Below, in pieces: positions 28,111 to 38,600 of a stretch of DNA of 64,000 bases. Source of the stretch: Allohahella sp002354735 (GTDB taxonomy: Bacteria; Pseudomonadota; Gammaproteobacteria; Pseudomonadales; Oleiphilaceae); assembly GCF_047946665.1 (NCBI RefSeq), contig NZ_CP172312.1, positions 4,402,001 to 4,466,000 on the forward strand. Direction: 5' to 3'. The translations under genes and the position numbers were made by a program. Each line of letters starts with the position of its first letter. Within the stretch, counting starts at the first letter, position 1. The notes beneath the pieces were generated by a model that had not been told where the DNA came from, made no database searches, and was given only the letters and a program-made list of their open reading frames with translations.

Positions 28111-29310
28111 TTGCGAAACCTGGTCGCCATCTGCATAGGCTTGACCAGTGCCTTCATGGTACAGAGCATGCTGCTGGTCGTTATCCCGCTGTATGCTCTG
28201 GAACTGGGTGCCTCGCCGATTATGATCGGCAGCATTCTATCCGTGCCGTACATTCTTCCGTTGATCTTTGCGATTCCAATGGGCGCTGCCGTTACCCGCA
28301 TTGGTGGCGTGAAAGTGATCGTTGCCGGTGGCGTAGGCATGACGCTCGGGCCACTGGCGATGATGCTGCTACCGGGCTACGGCGGTCTTGTCATCTGTCA
28401 GTTGCTGGTTGGCGTAGCGCACCTGCTCATGGTGCTGGCGGCCCAGTCAATTATAGCGGGGCTGGGTCGGGGAAAGGCGCTGGAGCAGTATTTCGGTTGG
28501 TACGCTACCTGTTTGTCCGGAGGCCAGTTGGTGGGCCCGCTATGGGCCGGCTTCATGATCGATACAGATGGTACGCATTCGACATTCGCCGTCATGGCGG
28601 GTGTCGCAGTTATCAGTGTCATGAGTGGCTTTTTCCTTACGGGCGCTGCAAGGCTGGGGCAGGCGACGTCGAAGTCGATGACCGGCTTTCGCGCCCAGGG
28701 GCGGCTGCTGAAAGAAAACGTGGGCGTGCAGATTTCCATAGCGACAACAGTGGCGGTAATGTTTGCCATGGGCGCCTACGGTAGCTTCCTGCCAGTCTAT
28801 CTGGAGAGTCTGGCGATATCAGCCACCACTATTGGTAGTCTGGTGAGCCTGCGCGCGTTTGCTTCCATGGCGATTCGGCCATTCATGGCGTCCACTATCA
28901 GCCTTCTCGGGGGACGGGCTGCAGCGATGATGATCTCTGTAGGCATCGTGGGGCTGGCACTTTGCCTCACTGGTTACATTGAGAATGTGGTGCTGCTGGG
29001 TGTGCTGGCGATAGCGTTGGGTATAGGCTCCGGGATATCACAGCCGCTGTCCATGGTAGTACTGGCAGAGCATGTGTCGGCCGAGCAGAGGGCTGGAGCA
29101 CTGGGTATGCGGTTAATGGGAAACCGCGGTGTCCAGTTCAGCGCGCCTCTGCTACTCGGCCTGCTCGCCGAATTCACGAGCTTTTCCGCGACCTTCCTGT
29201 TTGCCGGACTGGTGGCGTTCATCTGGCTGGCCGTTATCTGTAAACTCGCTCCGGCCTTTAAATCCCGGGAGCGGGGACAGGAGCAGCCAGTATCTCCATC
29301 AAACGATTGA
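28111..29310 (+). CDS. MFS transporter
   Basis: A 399-residue major facilitator with 12 predicted helices and a central basic loop near residues 185-205. The start appears to be TTG at 28111, with AGGG about five bases upstream; no in-frame ATG fits the first helix better. It follows tctA closely and is likely in the same transcript, perhaps exporting or importing a related organic acid, but no substrate-specific motif is recognised. Its last 53 bases overlap the 3' end of the opposing kinase gene. Confidence 0.8.
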   Translation: MRNLVAICIGLTSAFMVQSMLLVVIPLYALELGASPIMIGSILSVPYILPLIFAIPMGAAVTRIGGVKVIVAGGVGMTLGPLAMMLLPGYGGLVICQLLVGVAHLLMVLAAQSIIAGLGRGKALEQYFGWYATCLSGGQLVGPLWAGFMIDTDGTHSTFAVMAGVAVISVMSGFFLTGAARLGQATSKSMTGFRAQGRLLKENVGVQISIATTVAVMFAMGAYGSFLPVYLESLAISATTIGSLVSLRAFASMAIRPFMASTISLLGGRAAAMMISVGIVGLALCLTGYIENVVLLGVLAIALGIGSGISQPLSMVVLAEHVSAEQRAGALGMRLMGNRGVQFSAPLLLGLLAEFTSFSATFLFAGLVAFIWLAVICKLAPAFKSRERGQEQPVSPSND

Positions 29311-30856
29311 TATCCGCTGGTTTAACGAGATGGTGATCGAAACCGGCAGCCATGGCTTTTCGGATATCCTCTGCCTGTCCGTAGCCGGTGAGGGCAACCA
29401 GCAGCGGGTTTGTACGCCCGGCGCTACTGCGAATAGCGCGTGCAACGTCGTAGCCGCTCATATCAGGTAGTCCGATATCGAGAAGTATGACGTCGGGCGC
29501 AAAGGTGTCTGCAGCACTCAGAGCCTGCTGCCCGTTCTCAGCCAGATCGACTGTATAGCCTGTAAGACGGAGCAGCTCTGCCAGCATCAGTCCTGCGTCA
29601 GCGTTGTCATCTACCACAAGTACCCGCAGTCCTGACCCAGTGTTTGGCAGGCGCGCCTGTTCCGGTAGCTCTGGCATTGGTGGTGCGTCACCGAGCGGAA
29701 GCACAACCCTGAACTCGCTGCCTTCGCCAAGGCCCGCGCTACTAACCGAAACCATGCCTCCATGTTGCTCGACGATACGCTTCACGATGGTCAGCCCTAC
29801 ACCAAGCCCGCCTTCAGAGCGTGCGATGGTCCTCTCGGACTGGGAGAATACATCGAAAACATGGGGCAAAAGCGCGGGGTCTATGCCCATGCCGTTGTCA
29901 GCCACCACGATGTTGACATAGCTATCTTCGCGCAAAACGATCAGCTGGATCGAACCACCTCGCTGAGTATACTTGGCAGCATTGTTGAGCACATTGCCGA
30001 CCACTTGAGTGAGGCGTTGCAGATCGCCCTGGACGTACAGGGGCTCACCTGCCATTTCGATCGATAGGCGCTGTTCTTTTTCCTGAATGACCGGCTGACA
30101 AAGTTCGGAAGCCCGATAGATAATCGAACCCACTTCAAGCCGCTCGCTTTTCAGTAAGATCATACCGCGAGTAATGCGCGCCACATCGAGCAGGTCGTCG
30201 ACGAGCCGGGTGAGGTGATCGACCTGCCGGTTCACGATATCCATGGATCGTGCCTTGGCATCATCGCTGACGTTCGCGAAGTTCTGGAGCTGCAGCGCCG
30301 CCTTTATTGGCGACAGGGGATTACGTAGTTCGTGTCCGAGCATGGCCAGGAACTCGTCCTTGCGGCGCTGCTCTTCAAGTAACTGCAGCTCGGCCCGTCG
30401 TCTTCGATCCACTTCCAGGGATAACTGCTTGATCTGCTGATTCAAGGCGATAAACCGGCCGCCGCGCGCTTCACGTGGCTGTAGCCTGATCAGCAATTGA
30501 TGGGGTGCCTTGAGCCCTTCTCTGGCGAAAAGCGCACCTTCAGCACGGAAGATCACGGTCTTGCCAGTGGTCTCGCCAAAGCTCAATGAGCCGGGAATGA
30601 ATGACCGAGTGCGGCTGCAGGCCCGCAAATACTGAAGAATCTGTTCGGGACCCTCACGACAGAGCACTGTGAGGTCGGACTTGCCGGCTTGTATATTGTA
30701 GGGGGCGAGATGGCGTTGAGCAGATTTGTTCAGTGCCAATACTCGCCCGTCAGTATCCACGAGTATTACCGACTCAGGCAGGACATCAGCGAACTGATGA
30801 AACTGTAATTCGGTTGAGAACTCGGGATGCTTAGCCTGCAAAATATTCACGGCCAT
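29258..30856 (-). CDS. PAS-HisKA-HATPase-REC hybrid histidine kinase
   Basis: A soluble hybrid sensor kinase of 532 residues (from the ATG; a TTG two codons earlier also opens the frame). The N-terminal PAS domain is at about 20-125, followed by a coiled-coil linker. HisKA has the H-box FLAMLGHELRNPLSPIK (His175). The HATPase domain has NVLNNAAKYT and GGLGVGLTIVKRI. The C-terminal receiver has LVVDDNADA, the Asp in ILLDIGLPDMSG and the lysine in HLVKPAD. There is no membrane segment, so the signal is cytoplasmic. It overlaps the upstream MetOD1-like gene and is probably co-expressed with it. Confidence 0.9.
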   Translation of the reverse strand: MAVNILQAKHPEFSTELQFHQFADVLPESVILVDTDGRVLALNKSAQRHLAPYNIQAGKSDLTVLCREGPEQILQYLRACSRTRSFIPGSLSFGETTGKTVIFRAEGALFAREGLKAPHQLLIRLQPREARGGRFIALNQQIKQLSLEVDRRRRAELQLLEEQRRKDEFLAMLGHELRNPLSPIKAALQLQNFANVSDDAKARSMDIVNRQVDHLTRLVDDLLDVARITRGMILLKSERLEVGSIIYRASELCQPVIQEKEQRLSIEMAGEPLYVQGDLQRLTQVVGNVLNNAAKYTQRGGSIQLIVLREDSYVNIVVADNGMGIDPALLPHVFDVFSQSERTIARSEGGLGVGLTIVKRIVEQHGGMVSVSSAGLGEGSEFRVVLPLGDAPPMPELPEQARLPNTGSGLRVLVVDDNADAGLMLAELLRLTGYTVDLAENGQQALSAADTFAPDVILLDIGLPDMSGYDVARAIRSSAGRTNPLLVALTGYGQAEDIRKAMAAGFDHHLVKPADINRLMEILAAPVPAPGI

Positions 30857-31361
30857 CGGCAATATCTGCGTCGTCGGCAGGCTTCAGATGAACCACCACA
30901 CGACAGCCTGGAGCACCCTGGGCAATCGTTTCCTGGAGTTCCACCCGAGCATAGCCCGTATTTTCCGCGGTTATGACACCAAAAACGTTCGAGGTCATCA
31001 TGCACATCGACGGACGGCCGAGAACCTTTTCAGCAAATGGGCAGGCTCGGTTGCCGAATACGATGCGCTCGTCGTTTTCTTCGATGATGAAGAAGTCACC
31101 CTTGATGCGACGTTTCAGATCGACTAGCACCTGCGCCACCTGGGATCGTGAAAGGACGCTGGTGCCCATCGCTTCGCGGTAACTGAGATTGATCTGGTCG
31201 CCAATTCGCTGTCCGACCACACTTACAAAGCCGGCGGCTTCCTCAAGACCCACAACATCCTGCAGGGTTCCTGCGAGCTCGCGAATCAGCGACCTGAGGA
31301 AGACGTCACGCTCCAAGGGGATATCCAGGTCTTCAAGCGGTATTGTGGCTGGCGAACTCAC
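30831..31361 (-). CDS. MetOD1-like (metanogen output domain 1) sensor protein
   Basis: A 176-residue soluble protein that resembles the small proteobacterial proteins annotated with 'metanogen output domain 1', related to V4R-type ligand-binding folds. Marks seen are the helical block FLRSLIRELAGTLQDVVGLE, VDLKRRIKGDFFIIEE, and three spaced cysteines in NRACPF, RPSMCMMTSNVFG and GCRVVVHL. Those cysteines could bind a metal or cofactor or sense redox. The open frame reaches a TTG at 31439, but the GTG at 31361 has AGGAG five bases upstream and gives the compact domain. It overlaps the hybrid kinase by 26 bases. The family name is from memory. Confidence 0.6.
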   Translation of the reverse strand: MSSPATIPLEDLDIPLERDVFLRSLIRELAGTLQDVVGLEEAAGFVSVVGQRIGDQINLSYREAMGTSVLSRSQVAQVLVDLKRRIKGDFFIIEENDERIVFGNRACPFAEKVLGRPSMCMMTSNVFGVITAENTGYARVELQETIAQGAPGCRVVVHLKPADDADIADGREYFAG

Positions 31362-31494
31362 TTTAGCTCCTGAACCGACAAACTCGGTTAAACGGGAAAA
31401 TGTATGACCGATGTTGATCCAATCTAGTTCAATGAGCAAGTCAAGACAACGTGGCTAATTGGCCTGACGCTCGCGCCTACGGTTGTCGGCAAAT

Positions 31495-33057
31495 CTATAG
31501 CAGCCACTCGATAGGCAGCAGCGAAAAGAATTTCACCAGGAAGCGCTCCCACAGATTCGTCTCAGGCTCGACATCGTATCGAATCTGTTCATCGCCCCGT
31601 TGCTCCACCCAATACAGATCGTCGTCCGCGTCGAGGCGCACCTCATAGGCGTAGCCAGGCACATCGAATTCAAAGGCCTCATCAATTTTCCCGGCCATGC
31701 TGGTACTCTCTATGAGAAAACCCAGTTCTGTGTTCAGGTTGGCTGACCGCGGATCGAAATTGAACGAGCCGACGAAGACGCGTTCGCCGTCTATCGAGAA
31801 GGTCTTCGCATGAAGGCTTGAGCCACTGCGGCTGAGTGAAAATATGTGACCACCTGGCTCGGGAGGTGCCGCGAATTGTCGCATCTCGTAAAGAGATACG
31901 CCGCCCTTTAACAGCGCCTTGCGCTGTTTCGCATACCCGGCATGCACTACGGCAATATCTGTGGCATTCAGGGAGTTGGTCAGCACCTCGATCTCGACGC
32001 CACTGGCCTCCATCTCTCTGAAGGACTGGGTGCCGGCTTCGGTGGGCACGAAATATGGTGAAACCAGCCTGACACTGCGCTGCGGAACATCGAGGATTCG
32101 GGCCAGATGCGAGGTGAGCAGCTCAGTTTCAGAGGCCTTGCCAAGCGCCTTGGCAGGATCATCACTGATCATGTGGACCTCCGTCCACTCGAGTTCGAGC
32201 TCTTGCTGCAGAAAGCGTGTCATGAAAGGCGACTCGCTGACGGCTTGAAGATATCGTGTGACCTCTGCTGACTCAGCGATGAGGCCAAACTGTTCAGCCG
32301 CCAGGTCGGCGAGATCGGTGGCCTCCACGTCCGACACTATGGTGTCGACCGGATAGGCGGATTCACTTGCCCAGTAGGCGTCGAAATCCTTAGACACCGC
32401 CTGGGCGACAGGTCCGATACCCAGCACATCGAGGTCCGCGAATAGCACGCCTTCCGTTGCACCGAAGTATTCATCGCCGATATTGCGCCCGCCCACGATG
32501 GTGACCTGATTGTCAGCGGTGAAAGACTTATTGTGCATGCGCCGGTTAAGGCGGCTGAAATCGGTGAAATAGTTGAGCCACTTTGCGCCACGGATCAGGA
32601 AGGGATTGAACAGTCGCACATCGATATTGGGGTGGCTGGCAAGGGCGGCCAGTTCTGTGTCGAGTCCGCTCGTGCTGTTGTCATCGATTAGCAGCCTGAC
32701 TCGTACACCACGTTCCGCCGCTGCATGCAGCGCCTGCAGGAGCAGCATCCCAGTGGTGTCATCCTGCCAGATGTAGTACTGCAGATCGAGCGTACGCTCG
32801 CTCATACCAATTAGCAGGATCCTCGCTGCGAAGGCCGCTAGGGGATCCGCAAGCATGGTCACGCCGCTCTTGCCAGGATGACGTTGCGCCTGGGGGCCGA
32901 CAGCACGCCCCAAAGCCGTGTTCTGCGCAACCTCACCCGGCAACGCCGTCGATAGACTCCGTTCCTTCAACGAGGGCAGGGCGCAGCCCTGAACAAAAAG
33001 GCCCAGAATAATCGCTGACAGCCTGAGGCGCGCTGTTGGTCCTGTGCAAATGTTCAT
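31495..33057 (-). CDS. phospholipase D family lipoprotein, cardiolipin synthase C-like
   Basis: A 520-residue member of the HKD superfamily resembling E. coli ClsC (YmdC), which makes cardiolipin from phosphatidylglycerol and phosphatidylethanolamine. A signal with lipobox VQGC suggests a lipid-anchored envelope location. Two HKD motifs are complete: RMHNKSFTADNQ with GGRNIGDEYF, and SLHAKTFSIDGE with GSFNFDPRS. The C-terminal part ends in a hydrophobic LPIEWLL segment, typical of ClsC. No YmdB-like partner is adjacent. Single gene. Confidence 0.85.
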   Translation of the reverse strand: MNICTGPTARLRLSAIILGLFVQGCALPSLKERSLSTALPGEVAQNTALGRAVGPQAQRHPGKSGVTMLADPLAAFAARILLIGMSERTLDLQYYIWQDDTTGMLLLQALHAAAERGVRVRLLIDDNSTSGLDTELAALASHPNIDVRLFNPFLIRGAKWLNYFTDFSRLNRRMHNKSFTADNQVTIVGGRNIGDEYFGATEGVLFADLDVLGIGPVAQAVSKDFDAYWASESAYPVDTIVSDVEATDLADLAAEQFGLIAESAEVTRYLQAVSESPFMTRFLQQELELEWTEVHMISDDPAKALGKASETELLTSHLARILDVPQRSVRLVSPYFVPTEAGTQSFREMEASGVEIEVLTNSLNATDIAVVHAGYAKQRKALLKGGVSLYEMRQFAAPPEPGGHIFSLSRSGSSLHAKTFSIDGERVFVGSFNFDPRSANLNTELGFLIESTSMAGKIDEAFEFDVPGYAYEVRLDADDDLYWVEQRGDEQIRYDVEPETNLWERFLVKFFSLLPIEWLL

Positions 33058-33133
33058 GATACAGCTGAACTGGCTACTCCACGCTAACGTACGAAAGGCT
33101 CTGACTGGTAGGAAAATGTGAGGCCTGAGCCGT

Positions 33134-34561
33134 ATGCAGATTCATCGATCTCTGCAGGACTATACAAGTATTTCGTCCGCTGGAACTGCCCGAGGGCTTT
33201 ATGAAGCATTGATGACAGAGCCGCTGGCACCTGAAAATCATGGCACATCCAGGGCGTTTCTCAAGAACAAGCTGAAAGAGGCTGCCGATCTGCCGTGCGA
33301 CATGCCGCTCCAGGCTGATAAACTTATAGGCTGGATGGAAAACGCAGCCCTCGCCACGGGCGAGCGTTATGCACGCTATCTAGAGGCGCGCAAGGCCGGT
33401 GAGCCTCGTCGTTACTTCAGCTCCCGCTCGCACGCGCTTTCGTTTCTGCAGCAAGCCGCCCCTACCAAGCTCGTGGATGGCGCGTGGCTCTATGGTGTGT
33501 TGCAGCACTGGCGTGATGACCGTTTTCATCCGCTTATTCGCACCTACCTCGAAGAACTCGGAGATGGCGATCCCGCCCAGAACCACGTCGTGTTGTACCA
33601 GCGGTTGTTGACGGCCTACGGCGCCGAGGAATTGCCTGAACTTGGGGATGATCATTATCTTCAGGGTGCGCTGCAGCTCGCGATGGGTTATCACGCTGAT
33701 GAATTCATGCCCGAGCTGATCGGCTACAATCTGGGCTATGAACAACTGCCTTTGCATCTGCTTATTACAGCTTTCGAGCTCGATGAGCTGGCGATAGATC
33801 CCTATTACTTTACCTTGCATGTCACCATCGATAACGCGAGCACAGGTCATGCCCGTAAGGCCGTGCAGGCGCTTCTGGCTACCTTGCCAGCCTGTGGCGA
33901 TCCGACGGCTTTTATCGAGCGGGTAAGCAGGGGCTATCGTCTGAACGAGCTTGGACTGAGTACGGCCGACATCATCGAAAACTTTGATCTCGAACGGGCG
34001 CTGGTGGCGATGCTGGAACGGAAGAGCATCTTTGGCCGCCACCTCCATTCCGACTTCTGTAGCATTGGCGGGAAAACCGTCAATGAGTGGCTCATGACAT
34101 CGGGCCAGATGTCGGAGTTCCTCCAGGCGCTGGTGGAGAATAACTGGGTCAAGCGTCATGAAGACCCAAAGCAGAGCCGCTTCTGGCGACTCATCGATGG
34201 TAACGAGGCGCCGATGTTTGGGGTCTTCAGCCCCTGTGAAAAGCAGCTGATCTTCGATTGGATCGGCGGTGACTGGCTCAATCATGGTGAAAACATCCAT
34301 GCTGCCCCGACTGCCGACGACGAGGGACCCCACACCATTCGTCACCGACGCGCGCCGGGACGGCCGGAGCGTGTGGCTGTCAGCAAGCGTAGTGGTCCCA
34401 AGGGTGATCTCGATCAGGACGTGAGTGAACTGGCGCGTGAGCTCGAACTCCTACCTCTGGAACTGCGCATGCAGCGGCTTATCCGCCTGATGGCGCCATC
34501 GAGCCATGCAACGGCTGTCGGCCTGCTGGCAACCCGTCAGTTCTCGGCGGCACTGCCGTGA
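33134..34561 (+). CDS. haem-oxygenase-like diiron (iron-containing redox enzyme) family protein
   Basis: A 475-residue protein. Its central part (about 100-300) fits the 'iron-containing redox enzyme' group of haem-oxygenase-like folds, with Glu and His ligand candidates in YNLGYEQLPLHLL and HVTIDNASTGHA. Helical N- and C-terminal extensions flank it, the C-terminal one rich in Arg and Pro (RHRRAPGRPE). Enzymes of this fold oxidise or cleave small substrates with a diiron centre, but the substrate here is unknown. Its stop overlaps the GTG start of the methyltransferase, so the pair is translationally coupled and may modify a shared product. Confidence 0.7.
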   Translation: MQIHRSLQDYTSISSAGTARGLYEALMTEPLAPENHGTSRAFLKNKLKEAADLPCDMPLQADKLIGWMENAALATGERYARYLEARKAGEPRRYFSSRSHALSFLQQAAPTKLVDGAWLYGVLQHWRDDRFHPLIRTYLEELGDGDPAQNHVVLYQRLLTAYGAEELPELGDDHYLQGALQLAMGYHADEFMPELIGYNLGYEQLPLHLLITAFELDELAIDPYYFTLHVTIDNASTGHARKAVQALLATLPACGDPTAFIERVSRGYRLNELGLSTADIIENFDLERALVAMLERKSIFGRHLHSDFCSIGGKTVNEWLMTSGQMSEFLQALVENNWVKRHEDPKQSRFWRLIDGNEAPMFGVFSPCEKQLIFDWIGGDWLNHGENIHAAPTADDEGPHTIRHRRAPGRPERVAVSKRSGPKGDLDQDVSELARELELLPLELRMQRLIRLMAPSSHATAVGLLATRQFSAALP

Positions 34562-35493
34562 GTGCTGCTGATGAGCAACTGCTGGCTCTTGGGCGTTATT
34601 TGATTGCGTCGGGCTATCACTACACCGTAGTAACGCCCGCCACACATGAATTCAACAATGCTCGTGCTGGCAGTCGCAGAGCACAGGATTTGCGAGATGT
34701 GTTTGGCTGGAGTCGCCCATTCGAGCGAGCCATCGTTGGCGATGAGCTGTTCGAGCAGATGCATCGAGCGGAGGTGCTTCTGCCACATGGACAAATCTGG
34801 CGCAGTGCCTTGAGGTGGTCCAGCCTGAGCGGTCTGCTCTTCGCACACTCGGCTTATCCCACGGAAGCTGACGACTCGGTATTCTTCGGCCCTGATACCT
34901 ATCGTTTTGCCAGCCTTATCGAAGCCTATCTCCAGAGCAGTGATAAAACGGTGCAACGCGCTGTGGATATCGGCTGTGGCTCTGGCGCTGGTGCTGTTCT
35001 GGTGGCCCGGGGACGGCCGGAAGCGCAGGTGCTTGGGGTGGATATCAACCCCAAGGCCCTTCGACTCACCGCCGTCAATGCCAAACTGGCAGAGACACCT
35101 AATGTGGTGTCGCGTCAGAGTAATCTGCTGAACGATGTAGAAGGTGAGTTCGACCTCATTGTCGCAAACCCACCTTATATGCTCGATGCCCAGGAGCGCG
35201 CTTATCGCCACGGTGGCGGTGAGCTTGGCTCGGGTCTGTCTTTCCAGATTGTGGAAAGTGCCCTACAACGCTTAGCCAGTGGTGGTACGCTGTTACTCTA
35301 CACGGGCATTGCGATCGTTAACGGTCACGACGGCTTTCTACAGGCGCTACGGGAACGTCTGAACAACGAGCGCTGTACTTGGCATTACCGCGAAATTGAC
35401 CCTGATGTCTTTGGCGAGGAGCTCTTGAAGCCCGCCTACGCGGATGTTGAACGGATCGCCGCTGTGGCGCTCACGCTGGTAAGGGAGGGCTGA
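34558..35493 (+). CDS. class I SAM-dependent methyltransferase (NPPY type)
   Basis: A 311-residue methyltransferase. The N-terminal 100 residues are an unrecognised helical domain. The Rossmann core has motif I AVDIGCGSGAGAVLVA and the acidic ribose ligand in VLGVDINPKA. Motif IV NPPY is shared with N-methyltransferases of glutamine (HemK/PrmC) and of adenine or guanine in nucleic acids (RsmC, RlmG). The start is GTG overlapping the previous stop. A target nitrogen on protein, RNA or a small molecule is all that can be inferred. Confidence 0.8.
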   Translation: MSAADEQLLALGRYLIASGYHYTVVTPATHEFNNARAGSRRAQDLRDVFGWSRPFERAIVGDELFEQMHRAEVLLPHGQIWRSALRWSSLSGLLFAHSAYPTEADDSVFFGPDTYRFASLIEAYLQSSDKTVQRAVDIGCGSGAGAVLVARGRPEAQVLGVDINPKALRLTAVNAKLAETPNVVSRQSNLLNDVEGEFDLIVANPPYMLDAQERAYRHGGGELGSGLSFQIVESALQRLASGGTLLLYTGIAIVNGHDGFLQALRERLNNERCTWHYREIDPDVFGEELLKPAYADVERIAAVALTLVREG

Positions 35494-35615
35494 AAAACTC
35501 ATCAAACCGCGTCGATAGGCTATGCTGAATGCATCGACGGTTTTGCAACACCGTGTAATGAGACTGTACAGGCGTTCGCTCGCGATATGCCCGTCGGAAC
35601 GATCGACTTTTCAAG

Positions 35616-38600
35616 GTGACGGCGAATCGGTTGATGAGACTTTCTGGCTTTACGATAAAGGACGTCCTGTATTCACGGGATGATGCGGCAGTTGCCCTGG
35701 CAAATGCCGGTCCTGACCATTCGGATTACGGCGGCGACGATGTCATCGTCAAGTTCCAGATAACGGAATATCCATCTGCTGATTCTGATGCACGCTGGAA
35801 GCACGAATACCAGGTGTTGCAGACGATAGAGTCAGAATACATCCTGCGCGTCCTCGCCCTGGAGCACCACAACAATATTTACGTTCTGGTGCTTGAGAAC
35901 TTCCCATCTGTCACGCTATCGCACTTTCTGCGAGATAACGACCTGTCCCTGGATCAGCGGCTACAGATCGCTTGTCGCCTCGTCCGAGCCCTGGGTGAGG
36001 TGCATCGGCATCAGATCATTCATCGTGATTATCATCCAGGCAATGTGTTGATCAATCCCGAGACGCTACACCTCAAGCTGTGCAACTTTTCCCTCGCAAC
36101 CGGCCTTCGCGCCAAGCCTGTTCCACACGACGTCGGAAATCGGTGGGGAGCAGTTCAGTACATGTCACCGGAACAGACAGGTCGTACCGGGCTGGAGGTA
36201 GATTACCGTAGCGATTTCTATTCGCTTGGTGTCACGCTCTTCGAGCTCTTTACCGGTCGGCTGCCATTCATGACCGACGATCTCATGACGCTGATGCACA
36301 GTCATATCGCCAGAGAGCCAGAATTGCTGACTGCCGTGCGAGGCGACATTCCGGCCTCACTGGCTGCCATCGTTCACAAGCTGCTCGCGAAGTTGCCAGA
36401 TGAGCGTTACCAGAGCAGCCTTGGTATTCAGGCCGATCTCGACGAATGCCAACAGCAATGGCAGCAATATCAGTATATCAAGGCCTTCGCGCCTGGCAGC
36501 AAGGATAAGCCCCAGACATTCCGCGTGTCGCGAAAGCTCTACGGCCGGACCGCTGATGAGGCCGTACTGACGGACTGCTTCGAACGAGTGTCTTCAGGCC
36601 ACTCGGAAATGGTGGTGGTCGCCGGTTACTCAGGCGTCGGAAAAACGGTGCTCGTTCAGCAGTTGCAACAGCCAGAGCTTGCGACGAAGGGCTTTTTCAT
36701 TTCCGGGAAATGTGATCAGTACAACCGCTCGCAGCCCTACAGCGCGCTGACTCAGGCGTTTCCAATGTTGATTCAGCAATTGCTGAGCGAGCCTGAAGTG
36801 GTGCTGGACGCCTGGCGCGAAACACTCACCACGGCACTCGGCAATAACGCGGGTGTGATCGTGGAATTACTGCCCGAGCTGGCGCTGATAACTGGCCATC
36901 CGCCTGCAGTGCCGCCGCTGCCTGCTGCAGAGGCCGAAGCGCGCTTTGTGCTGGCCTGGTCCCAGTTCATCAATGCACTGTGTTCGCCCGAGCGGCCTCT
37001 CGTGCTCTTCCTCGATGACCTGCAATGGGCCGGTGTACCGACACTGACGCTGTTGGAGAAACAACTGGCCAATCATCCTGATACGGCCCTGATGGTAGTA
37101 GGCGCCTATCGAAGCAACGAAATCGACGAGGGGCACCCGCTCACGCATACCCTGGCGACCCTGGAGCAGGGCAGAACCCCGGTTGCAAGCGTGCAGCTCG
37201 AGCCATTGCAAGCTGAGGATATCGCAGCACTGCTTGCCGATACTCTGCATTGCCCGGCAGAGGCAACTGGTGATCTGACTCAGCTCTGCCTCGAGAAGAC
37301 GCATGGTAACCCATTCTTTCTGACTCAGTTCCTTGAAACGCTGCACGACCAGGGCGACATCTGGCACGACCATGTGCTCGGCTGTTGGCGATGGAACGTC
37401 AAACGCATCCGCCAACGTGATATCACGGACAACGTCGTTGATTTCATGGTCTGTAAGCTTCAGCAACTCAATGGTGCGGCGCAGTCGTTACTGGCGATTG
37501 CAGCCCATCTGGGAAACGAGTTCACGGTTAGACAACTCGCGGCCGTATGCGAGCGTGATGTGATTGCCACTGCAGCGACGCTGAAGCCGGTGCTGAACGC
37601 GGGTTTCATCGTCCCGCTCGACGATCAACTATTGTCTAGCAAGGACCGTGTGCAACTGAGCGAAGCCCGCTGCCATTTCCTGCATGACCGCGTACAGCAG
37701 GCAGCGTGGCATCTGACGCCCGATAACGAGCAGCAGGCCTTGCAGCTGCGTATCGGACGCCATCTACTGGCCGCAAGTACGCCGGCAGAAATTGAAGATA
37801 ATCCGTTCATCGTGCTGCAGGCCCTGAACAACGCTCTCGATTTGATCGATGCCGAGGATGAGCGTGCGCAACTGGTCGCACTGAACCTCAGTGCAGGCCT
37901 TAAGGTGAAAAAAGCGGCAGCCTATAAAGCTGCAGCAGGATTTCTCGGCACTGCCCAGAAACTGCTGCCTGCATCGGCCTGGACGGAGCAGGCATCGTTG
38001 GCCTTTTCGATACACAAAGCGCTTGCCGAAGCTGAATATCTGGCGGGCCGTTTCGAAGCAGCCGATGCGATCTATACGGTGGTCCAGTCTGCTTCGCAGA
38101 ATCCTTCAGACCTGGTCGAGCTGAGTCTGGTGCAGGCACAGCAGTATCAGATGCAGGGACGCTTCCCGGAAGCTATAGCAGTGATGCTCGCAAGCCTGCA
38201 GCAGCTCGGTTACCAGTTTCCGGAAAACGAGGAGGCAGCGGACGCGGAGCTGCTAGAGGCTTTCCAGACCACCAAGGCTGCGCTAACAGCATGCGAAGAA
38301 GTGGAGCTGTTGACCGCAGGGGAGATGTCGGACGCGGTCAGCCTGCAGTGCATGCAGCTTCACAATGCGCTGGCGGTTGCCCTTTATCTCGTCGGCGCTT
38401 TCAAATCCTACGCCGTCAATGCCTGCAGGATGGTCCAGCTTACGCTCGAGCATGGGCAATGCGAGCTCAGCGCGATTGGCTACCTCACTTATGCTACGGC
38501 CATGTCGTCCATGGGGGAAGCCTATCCGCAGTGTTACCGAATGGGCCGCCTGGCCAAGACGATGTCTGACCAATGGGACAACAAATACTACCGTGCGACC

